Made by a program: the position numbers and the translations under genes
In this document: positions 55,502 to 64,000 of the stretch, in pieces
Numbering within the stretch: the stretch's first letter is position 1
Layout: every line of letters starts with the position of its first letter
NCBI GenBank assembly: GCA_025331125.1
Contig: JAOALB010000205.1
Span: 1 to 64,000 of the forward strand
Origin: Mycogone perniciosa
Taxonomy: Eukaryota > Ascomycota > Sordariomycetes > Hypocreales > Hypocreaceae
Direction of reading: 5' to 3'
DNA length: 64,000 bases
The notes under the pieces: model-generated
Told to the model about the DNA's origin: nothing
The model's input: the letters and a program-made list of their open reading frames with translations, nothing else
Databases searched by the model: none

Positions 55502-57113
55502 ATGAGTCTCACGACTGTTGCCCGGGTGGCCGCTCCGGCCCATGGCCTTCGACAGAGATACCAAGCGGACGAGCTCGAGATTGAGAAGAGGGTTGACATC
55601 GAGTCTCTCCGCCCAGGATTCACTATCACCAACCCCGCCACTCCAAATAAACCTGGCCCGGACATTCAGTGGATTCCCTCATACGATACGTTTGTCAACC
55701 GAGTTGAGCGTCTTCACCAGGAGCGTAGCCGCCAGGCATTGGAAATATCTTCCACCCTCCCCAACGGCTTTCCACTCGTGGCTACTGGGGACCGAGTATG
55801 GACTGGCAAAGAGTTAGATGAAAGCAGAGAGCCCAAATACGTTCTACACTTGGATCAGGGGGATCTTCAAGAGATCGAGAATGCCCTTGTATCCTTCCTG
55901 GGTAAGGAAATTGATCAATGTGTTCAGTTCATTTATTGACGGCTCTAGCTGAGTTCCCCGGTTCACAATAGATGATGCTACAAGGGACAGTTTCCGTCTT
56001 CCCACTCTTGGAAAGAAACTAGAGCGCGTTTCCGATACTTTGCACTCCGGTCTGGGTTTCGTGATCCTTCGCGGTTTGGACCCCACTGCTCACAGCCAAC
56101 TGGAGAATGTCCTGATCTATGTTGGAATCTGCCGATACATTGGTCCAAGATTCGGCATCCAGGATTCCGATGGCAGTTACCTGAGTGAGTAGCATCGCTA
56201 TATGAAACATATACAAAACGGAGGGCTTACATGGGACCAAAGTACATATCAAGGATGTGGGAAATCAGATTCCCGATTCTGGCCTCCGGCAAGCCCCTTA
56301 TACGAACATGGCGCAGGTACTTGAACCCCTGGCCGTAAAATTTCCGTCATTAAAATCTGAAAATGAGAACTGACTCTATCTATTTGAAGCCGTTCCATTG
56401 CGATAGTTGCGATATTCTTGCTATGTGCACCATAGACAAAGCACAGCAGGGCGGTGCCTCATACCTGGCTTCCACATGACATATTTACAATGAGATTGCT
56501 CGCGCTAGACCTGATATCATTACCACACTGACAGCAAGTAATTGGATCATGGACAAGTTGAGTAAACCCGTTCTTCGCTGTTTATCAGAGGCAACTCATT
56601 TGATGTTGAGAGACTAAAATATAATCCAGACAACGAACCGAGCGCGGAAAACCTACGTATTGGTATCAGCGACCCATCTTGTTCAATTTCCCCAAACATG
56701 GACCAGGTCTATACTTCAACCGCAGAGTAATTACTGGCTCCCCTGTCTCTCCCCGGAGTGCTGGTGTGCCACCCATGACTGAAGAACAGGCTGAAGCACT
56801 TGACATGGTTCATTTCACGGCCGAGCGAAGCCAGTTCAAGGTAACCCTTGAGCCGGGAGATATTATGTTTGTTAATAACTTTTCTGTCCTGCACGCAAGA
56901 GAGGCATATCACGACAACAAGAGTGGCAATATGAGGCATATGATGCGCCTATGGCTGCGGGATGACCAGCGTGCCTGGGAGACACCTCATGAACTGGCTG
57001 CTTCTTGGATTGACACATATGGTCCGTCTCCTCGCCGAGCGAAGGCAAAGTGGGACGTGGAAGTGCCGCTGAGGCGCAAGCGTGTTCTTGCAAGATCAAA
57101 CTCATGCTCATGA
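55502..57113 (+). pseudogene. TauD/TfdA-type Fe(II)/2-oxoglutarate dioxygenase with in-frame stop
   Basis: Family oxidises small acids such as taurine using Fe(II) and 2-oxoglutarate. Exons are 55502-55901, 55972-56184, 56243-56316, 56390-56556 and 56630-57113. All four introns have GT-AG ends and all phases close. The start MSLTTVARVAAPAHG is at the first Met. Core: TLHSGLGFVILRGLDP, then FHCDSCDIL with the iron ligands His (56396-56398) and Asp (56402-56404). YWYQRPILFNFP and RSAGVPPMTEEQAEALD follow, and FVNNFSVLHAREAY carries the distal His and RHMMRLWLRD the 2-oxoglutarate Arg. The single defect is TGA at 56477-56479 in ASYLAST-stop-HIYNEIARARP, where the family usually has Trp. One G-to-A change (TGG to TGA, CpA to TpA on the other strand) explains it. 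Probably a recent pseudogene. Confidence 0.82.
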
Positions 57114-58259
57114 TGGAGAAGTATACGGTACTGACTGTAGAGGTTTCGGTAAAATAGTCGGAACTAGGCATGGTGTCTTTGGCTGAAATGTTTCAAGTTT
57201 GGAGCCTCAAAATAGGATAGCTTCGAGCATACCAAACACTAATATACAGTCTTGCTGGATGAGACACCGTTCTGTATACTTAGGTACTCTACTCCGTATA
57301 GAAGGGAAGTATATGCATCTCGGGTTTCGGTCAAACTCATATCCTGCAGCTAGGCATACTATCCTTGCGTGGTATGACCCAAAGTTTCACCCAAAGAGAA
57401 TTATCGCCGATCCGCCGACCGAAGATTGTCTCATCGATCCATTTTGACTTCATGGGTTGCATTCCTTGATGCTATGTTTAAATCATATGATGGTTGTACC
57501 TACTATCAGGGAAAACTCTAATAATAATACCAGCTACTATATATAGCTTACCAGTATTAGGTGTTTCTTTACCGCTTGTGTGATTATATTTGTTAGTCCA
57601 CAATAGATCTCACGTTCAAAATAAAGGAAAATATTTGGATTGTAATAGGAGCGTGATAGTAATAGTATAAGAATAACTTTTAGCTAGGTTGGGCATTTCA
57701 TCAGGAAGCATAAGGGAACCGCCTATAATAACATTGATTTCCAGGTGCCTTAATTTCCACTCAATTGCACCATCTTATGTGTGTTCATTGACTTTATTCT
57801 CCTATCCTAATTGGTTTCCCATCCAGCCATTTTGTCATAGAAAGAGAACGCCGCGCGTTCTGTTTCATCTCATATAGGATCACTGACCCCCTTGCATACT
57901 CGATTTCTAATTATTCCAACAGCTAGACCGACGTTATCCGACACCTGTAAGATAGACTAGTTGTCATCCAAGACATACATTGCATATCTGAGATCTTGGA
58001 ATGACGCGGATTTATTACACCGCAGTATTTAGGGACGGCTGTTCTCGCAATGATGTTGGGAGATTTATCTTCTCTACTCAACTCTTAAGGCCTCAGCAAA
58101 CAGCCTAATATTTACAAATCTGCCTCATTAAGATTCAACACTAGCAAGATTGTATGTATCTCAACTATGACCTGGAAAGCCGCCTCCCCCACCCTTTTTT
58201 TTTTCTTTTTCTTTCTTTAACTATTGATCTTTACTTGCTTATACATTGATAGTTCAGAA
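57114..58259. other. Intergenic
   Basis: No exon supported. TACTCCGTA occurs at about 57290. A pyrimidine-rich leader (CCCACCCTTTTTTTTTTCTTTTTC) lies just before the small secreted protein gene at about 58188-58218. Confidence 0.5.
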
Positions 58260-58520
58260 ATGAAGCTATCTTTTTGTGTTGCTTTGTTTGCCTCTGGCCT
58301 TGCTGTATGGGCAAGCAATACTGTCTACCCCACCGAGAAAGAATCAGAGCAGTGTAAAGAGACTAAGGATGGGTCAACTGCCGTTGCTGGTCTATGCTGC
58401 ACCTATTCTGATTGCATAGCTTGCACCTTCACACAGCGTTGCTGTCATAAATTTGAAGGAAGAAGGCCTGGACTTTGTGCATGTGGGATTAATTACTATC
58501 CCCAAGGCGAATGTTATTAA
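58260..58520 (+). CDS. Small secreted cysteine-rich protein
   Basis: 86 aa. Start set at the ATG at 58260 because it opens a textbook signal peptide (MKLSFCVALFASGLAVWA, cleavage probably after Ala18); an upstream in-frame ATG at 58224 would bury it. The predicted mature part has about 68 residues with ten cysteines: C, CC, C, C, CC, C, C, C with doublets in LCCTYSDC and RCCHKF and a CAC near the end. An even number and paired spacing suggest five disulphides. It is like effector or defence-type secreted peptides of fungi, but no named family is recognised and no function is claimed. Single exon, alone in a large intergenic area. Confidence 0.7.
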   Translation: MKLSFCVALFASGLAVWASNTVYPTEKESEQCKETKDGSTAVAGLCCTYSDCIACTFTQRCCHKFEGRRPGLCACGINYYPQGECY

Positions 58521-60025
58521 ACAATGTGGCGTATACTCTCTCAAGTACAGAGGACTCGGTCTTGGTGTATGGACAGCATTTTGTCATACAGCAAATAAAA
58601 GACAGACTATTGGCTATGTTTGCTAGGGTATATATCTCACTTTTGCCGGCCTGGTGTAACGGTTTGACATATTCTGTATAATTCTTATATGTACCTCTTT
58701 TACACTTCATTGTATGTTTATGTTTTGGAGGGGTTGTGCCGAATCGGATTCAAGTCCAACAAAACCAGCGTTTGCAATTATTGATTTAATACTCCGTAAT
58801 TTAGGAGATGTAATAATAGTTGGTTTCCAGAGGTCCCGCTAATGGATATCCAGTTTTAGTTAGCATGTAGATAGCTGGGTATAATATGATGGAAATCGTG
58901 GTTGACTTCCGCGACCCTTGGATCTGTAATAAACTACGCTTATTGGAGCAACTCTCCATATCCCTGCGGTATACGGAGGAGGGACAGATTATTAGTTTAA
59001 GGGGGCGAGCTATTACCTACTTCGTGTATATTATTATACTGAATAAGAGTTTCCTATAGCAATGAGAGTCATTTTCCAGCAATAAGTGTAATGCTGGAAT
59101 TTAAGTTGGCCGTGGTAATCTAGATCTTTTGCAGTGCCTGTTCCATTATACCTGCTTTCCCGCATTTATACATACATGTTGGTCGCAACTCTCTAACCAA
59201 TGACCCACCATAGACACCCCTCTATCAATGGATAGATATTCACGAAGCAACACCATAATAACGGAGAGGGGAAATGTCGCGGCAGCCTCTATGCGGAAAT
59301 AGATACCCATGAGGATGGCTTTGACTGCCAGGTCTCACCGTGGATGGTCTATCTTCGATTATAAAGTGAGTTTATGAGGCTGTCCTGGGCAGCTGCCTTG
59401 AATATTTGAGAACGGATTCTCTGACTTTTATTTTTATCCATCCTTGCTCCTCTCTCCCGCTTTCCCCACTGGCTCCCCCATGGTCAGGACATCACCCCTC
59501 CTTCAAGTGCTGGCCTTCCCACGCCAGTTTCTTCATGCCCAAATTTCCCTTGCTTTCCCTCCACCAACACCAACACCATGACCTATTATGACACCGTGCG
59601 GACTAAAGCCGACTTCTTGTGTATCGACGCGAATGCTAATGCCTGGAAGCGTCATGCTTATTGTCGCTGTCAAGCACTTCGTCAAGTTCTTCCACTTCAA
59701 GATGACCAATGAGTTTGTTGAAGGATTTGAAGCACCCCAAGGCTGAAACAAATGATGAGACTGTGTTCATGCGAGCAGCCGCAAGCGCTTCGTACGCCAT
59801 CTTGCAGCTGTGAGAAAGTGGGCGCATCCTGCCGGCGAGGTTTATTAAGTCGCGGAAGCCTGCTAGACAGCCCTCTTTTTTCTCTTAGGAAACTCTATTA
59901 TATGCTTTACGAAAGGTACGCGCAGTGAATCAATTCTTTCAAAATTTCTTTAATTTTTATTTAGAGCAGTAACATGAGATTTGCCCATTTGAACTTTGAA
60001 CGTCGATAATGCCTGTTGGGCTGGA
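58521..60025. other. Intergenic
   Basis: No gene supported. TACTCCGTA at about 58792. A short minus-strand frame at 59636-59827 reads MRPLSHSCKMAYEALAAAR but lacks support. Confidence 0.45.
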
Positions 60026-61138
60026 TCAACTCCTTCTATGTTTGTCCTTGTGGAGTGGCTCCCTTGTTTGGAGAGTGTCTAAATGTACCATGTCGTTCAG
60101 TTCACTGGTGTCTACCTTAAAGTCCTCTGTGTAATCTGGAGGTAGAAGCGACAATACTCGATCTCGGAAGTTATTATAAGGTAGGAATGGAATGGTTACA
60201 TGCCGAATGAGTATAGGTGACGAGCCCCGGCTTAGAGTGGGGATGGAAGGATGGTCGAGCTTCTCAAGAAAGGTTAAAGGTATATCTGCTGAAAAAAGGT
60301 GCATGTGCTCTTTGTTATTCTTTTTGGTGAAGAAAACGTATGACTGCAACGAGGCCAAATTAGAAATAAACAAAATAGCACTGAATGATTAGACACTAAC
60401 TAGGAAAGTTGGTGGTTTAGTGTTCCGCCCTGCGAGGGCATGTTGTTGACGCTGGGCTACGCCTATCAGGAGCGCCACGATATAGGGGTCATGAAAGGCA
60501 TTCGGGGGCGTGATTTTCTGTAGTTTTATACGATATAACTCCACGCCTGGCTTGTGGTATCGTGTTCCTTGAACTCCACGGACGCCATCGCGACGAATTT
60601 CATCGATTTTCGTGGAATCAACATACGCCGCGATAGGGGGAACTTGCCCCTTGCCCGCCTTTTTCCGATCATCGCCAGGAAAGAACACTATACAAGGAGG
60701 AGCTCTAGCGTGGCAGTTATTGAAGTAAAAGTGAAGATTTTTACTATGAACGCGTGTCCATTAATACGAATAACAACGGTTTTAGTTGTATGAGTGGTGG
60801 GCGTGCTGTCAAACTCACAGCGCTTGGAATGGGCCGTTCTTAGCACCTGGAGTACCAAAGAACATGCTATGGCGTGTCGCAGATCCATTAAAAGTGCAGA
60901 GACGCTCGATATACCACAGAAGCAACGGATCCTTTGCTGGGCTAGGCTCTATGTCTAGAAGTGCAGCGGGGATTGCTTCTTGGAACTTGAATCCTAGAAG
61001 CTCAACATGACGACTCGTCCAAAGGGAGGGATCAACAATCAGTCGTTCACGACAGTAACGTCTCACTAGTTGATAGATTGACGGTTCAGTATTCTGGCGA
61101 CACGGTGAGGCGGACGATGAAGGCGATGGAGAATCCAT
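60026..61138 (-). CDS. Uncharacterised multi-exon protein
   Basis: Three coding blocks on one strand. The last two join cleanly: 60401-60687 and 60026-60343, phase 0, 57-nt intron with GTTAGT donor and TTGCAG acceptor. The first block starts at ATG 61136-61138 (MDSPSPSSSASPCRQNTEP). Its 3' end is uncertain: the natural GTGAGT donor ends the exon at 60819 in the wrong phase, while a GTACTC donor ending it at 60856 gives correct phase but a 168-nt intron. Recognisable stretches: YQLVRRYCRERLIVDPSLW, FHDPYIVALLIGVAQRQQHAL, and YVFFTKKNNKEHMHLFSADIP. The pattern resembles a conserved fungal hypothetical family, with no catalytic motif visible. The gene is divergent from the HNH-type gene, 373 bp between starts. 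Confidence 0.6.
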
Positions 61139-61511
61139 TGAGAATATGAAGATAGCGAGGGGAAGTGGATGAGGAGTGAGAAGTGAACGTGAGTTTCGGG
61201 TGATGATGATGATGAAAGGGAGAACACACAGTGTAATTTAACGTGCACACACCGTAGGCTGCTGTTTCATCCCTTGGATCGGTACCTACGGAGTACGGAG
61301 TACCCCTAGTAACTTCGTCAACCCGCCGGGTACGTACTAACATACATCCACTAACAATATTATCGAGTTTGCCCCTTTTGATTACCGAGTTAGTAGCGAG
61401 CATTCTTACCACCCCATGTGACCTAGTCGGATTAGGTATACTCCATAGCCTAGTCCAAAACAAGCCCACCATTGAGCTTTCCATTGTACATGTACTTCGT
61501 ACCGTATCTAT
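61139..61511. promoter_or_regulatory. Divergent promoter region with motif cluster
   Basis: Between two divergent accessory genes. It contains TACGGAGTACGGAGTA at about 61287-61302 and a GTACTTCGTACC copy at about 61491-61502, right before the HNH-type start codon. No TATA box seen. Confidence 0.4.
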
Positions 61512-62602
61512 ATGACATCAGTAACAACAATGACCAGCCTCCTTCAGCCTGCAATTGCTCTATCACGTCGACCGCGAGCCCCTCCACAGGTGGTTCAAAT
61601 TCTGCATCCCGACTACGCACCAGAGGAGAATACACTGCTTCTTCTCCGAGCCCTCGACGATGGGGGTATCGATTACAACACAGCTCTCGTGACTGCGGGC
61701 ATCGTCGCCGGCAACATCTGGACCGGCTTTCTGGCCACCCGCGACCACCCGAACAGAGGTCCTCTCGTGCCCGTCGTCCGCCCGGCTGATGGCATCCTGC
61801 GGGACAAAGACGAGTACTACTTCCAGATACCCGATGTCGATGTGATCGAGCGGCCTTACCCAGCTGTAGCTCGCTTCTCGGACTGGCGCTTCCCGCACAG
61901 GAACTTGCCTCCTCTGTGGAAAGAGCTAGATTCTGCTGGTGTCGACGGCGGCTTATCGTGCCGCGTTACCGATGCCAGATGGTGTCTTGAAAGTGCTCAT
62001 ATAGTCCCCCTGTCGGTACAGGATTGGTGGATTTCTCAGCGAATGGGCTGGTAAGCTGCGCGTTACTCCTCCTCGGGTAGATGGCCGTTGGCGAACGTTG
62101 CTCTGCATCCAGATATACCATTACCGAACGATTCAGCCAGGTCCAGATTGATGCAAACGAAAACAAAATATGCCTCCGGTCTGACATCCATAAAATGTTC
62201 GATGAGAAGGTATTCGCCATCGTGCCCAAGCGAAATATATTCCTCGCTTCGGGAGAGGCACCAGGACAAACCCATGGGCTCCAGAGTGAATTGTCTCTTG
62301 CCATCCACATCTTCAATCCCACCCCCGACCCATACTTCAACGCCACTTACCACAACCGCAAACTTCTCCCCTTCCTACACAGCGTCGAGTGCCTCTTTGC
62401 TCGTTTCGCCTGGACTGTCTTCTCGCCGGGCGTCTTTGGCACCTTCTTGCAAAATTGTCTTTCCGACCGGCGAGTATTGGTCTTCGACACCGCCTTGAAT
62501 CGTCTCACTGTCGAGACGCGAAGCCGGGAGCAGGCATATACGATTTACAAGGCGTCGCTGAGCCGAAGTGCTAGTCCAAAAGAGCAGGCGGCGGGGAGAT
62601 AA
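61512..62602 (+). CDS. HNH_2-type endonuclease domain protein
   Basis: Exons are 61512-62050 and 62137-62602 with an 86-nt intron (donor GTAAGC, acceptor TTCAG, phase 2), 334 aa. The HNH-like core spans the splice: CRVTDARWCLESAHIVPLSVQDWW (Cys and the His of the first motif), then ENKICLRSDIHKMFDEKVFAIVPK with the D-I-H-x-x-F-D signature and a following strand. This is the fungal HNH_2 family (PF13391 by pattern). Members are numerous in filamentous fungi, of unknown role. The region before it (PPQVVQILHPDYAPEENTLLLLRALDDGG) is the usual N-terminal block. The acceptor is the least certain point; a nearer AG at 62111-62112 would create a stop. Confidence 0.75.
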
Positions 62603-62884
62603 CTGATCAGCTTGATGGAGCCGAAGAGGATGTAAGTCAGGAAGACAGCAATTTTGATGATGAGATGAGTCCGAGCCGGGGGAGGCGGAGGAAGTGAATC
62701 CGATCGTGTGTTGTTCAACCCAAGAGGCTGGTTGAGCCACACATATAAAACTCCAGTCTGATCTCGCTTATTCTTTTCCACATTCGTGGTTTTTCATGAT
62801 TCCCGAAGCATCATCCAACATATCTACATATACATTTTCTCATCTCATTTGGACCACTTGTATTGACTGATGAACATCCCCCGG

Positions 62885-64000
62885 CTACTTCAACCGCATA
62901 TCCAACAAAATCTCTTGCCTGTCTAACAGCGAGAGGTAAGTGCCTGTTGGTCGTATTAATATCTCAGAATTGACTCATGGAAAGAAGATATCATCTACAT
63001 ACCGGCAGCTAGCCATCGACGACTAAGAATCTTCAATAATTGTTTCATTTTCTCAAAGTCAACTCGATCCCCTGTGTTGTACCAGGCCCTCAGATGGATT
63101 GACGCCACCTTGTATGTCACATGAAGCACAAATGGTGAGATTAGATCACAAACCTCCAAACTCGAGTCTTCCCAGAGGTGTCGATACATTTTGGACGCCT
63201 CCTGTAAAATAGCAGCGCCCTCTTCCGATAGAGGCTCAGCGAAATACTCAGACTGCGTGTTATGATTGCTACCACCCATCAATGGAGATGGCTGGTCGAG
63301 TAGAACTATCGCACTTTTGCTTGTCAACGGGTCTCCTCAGTGTCGAACAAAGGTTAGCTCTTACCCGTAACACAATGCCATTTGAGCGCAGAATTCCAAT
63401 CTCCTCATACTTGCTTCAATCTTGGAGATACTCACAAGAGTAAATATTGTGCGTCTCAAGTGTGCCGTATCGGTTGATCGTTCAGCCGTACGATGCAGGA
63501 CCTGGCTAAGTAAATGGGCTGCTTGTGCGAATCGAGCAAACCTGCCCAGGTGATAACTAATGGCTGTCCCGAGTGTCATTATATCCTCAGGGCGTGATAT
63601 CTATGTATATGGTCAGTTGACGTGAGGCGATAAACAGTACGTGCCGGCATGGCACATCACTCACTCCAGCATCCCATTCATCGTCGTCCACTGGCAGATA
63701 GCTTTCTAGATCAGGATCCGGGGTTACAAGATGCCGCTGAGGGTCACAAAGGTTCAAAAACCTGGGAAGAACTTAGTAATGTTCTTCAAGGGAGCGAGTC
63801 AACAAATGGTAAGAATGAACAGGAGATCACGGACCTATCCAAAAGCAGTACCGCCCACCATACACGGCGGCACTCCTCTTCCTCAATCCATGGTAATCCC
63901 AGAGCGTTCTGTGAGTGGATGGTTTTCTCGATCCCAAGAGCAGTTGCATACCGAGCGCAGGATCCAACGGAAAGAAAAGCAGCAGGATAGATAGCGTGGC
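62885..64000 (-). CDS. Fungal-specific transcription factor, 3' part, cut by window edge
   Basis: Five exons seen: 63835-64000 (partial), 63665-63761, 63365-63600, 63003-63319 and 62885-62943, every junction in phase. The sequence belongs to the fungal-specific transcription factor domain that accompanies Zn2Cys6 clusters: ARYATALGIEKTIHSQN, LPWIEEEECRRVWWAVLLLDRFLNLCDPQRHLVTPDPDLESYLPVDDDEWDAG, then GRFARFAQAAHLLSQVLHR and WYNTGDRVDFEKM. The end is LSLLDRQEILLDMRLK. The DNA-binding part lies beyond base 64000, so its type is inferred. Four introns of about 45-73 nt. Confidence 0.82.

Noticed and set aside
60026..60856. Junction of the unknown gene using GTGAGT at 60818
   Set aside because: A better donor consensus, but it breaks phase with the next block; kept as an alternative only.
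62111..62136. Earlier acceptor for the HNH-type gene after ATCCAG at 62107-62112
   Set aside because: Joining it to the phase-2 exon creates TGA at once.

Overview
The window looks like nuclear DNA of a filamentous ascomycete (Pezizomycotina). Sordariomycetes, probably Hypocreales, fits best, but this is inferred from gene families and layout and no species was identified. The evidence is short spliceosomal introns of about 50-80 nt with GTRNGT donors and CTRAC-like branch sites, fungal-specific families (Zn2Cys6 regulators, F-box proteins, Snf4, Vac8, a TauD-type dioxygenase, mitochondrial ribosomal proteins), two intron-containing nuclear tRNAs, and an AT-rich left end that looks inactivated by repeat-induced point mutation (RIP).

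Left part, 1-41 kb, is mostly conserved core genes. After the decayed repeat (1-1920) come a frameshifted F-box gene, a mitochondrial carrier, tRNA-Val(AAC), a sugar transporter, the spliceosomal protein SmB with a 9-nt microexon, a kinase-like protein lacking a key Asp, and a second F-box protein. Then follow the mitoribosomal proteins uL4m and mL38, divergent from one short promoter, a bZIP factor, a repeat-rich 3.2-kb spacer, the RPA 14-kDa subunit with a Ser-rich gene 6 nt behind it, a RhoGAP, the AMPK gamma subunit Snf4, Vac8, Imp1, mitochondrial IF3, Alb1 and a Zn2Cys6 regulator. Exon structures were rebuilt by hand from splice signals and reading phase; most close perfectly in phase.

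Right part, 41-64 kb, is accessory. It holds an amidase-family gene with both catalytic serines replaced, an acyl-CoA ligase-like gene whose 3' end is broken by frameshifts, a GNAT acetyltransferase, a Zn2Cys6-type regulator with its zinc cluster in mid-protein, tRNA-Arg(ACG) and a TauD-type dioxygenase carrying one in-frame stop. Beyond these are a small secreted 10-cysteine protein, an unrecognised multi-exon gene, an HNH_2-type nuclease-like gene and the 3' part of another fungal-specific regulator that runs off the right edge. The mix of amidase, ligase, regulator and dioxygenase resembles a catabolic or specialised-metabolism neighbourhood that is degrading; this is inference.

A short motif (TACGGAGTA, its reverse complement, or the relative GTACGAAGTA) recurs at more than 20 noncoding sites across the window and never inside a gene called here. 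It is the most unusual non-genic signal.
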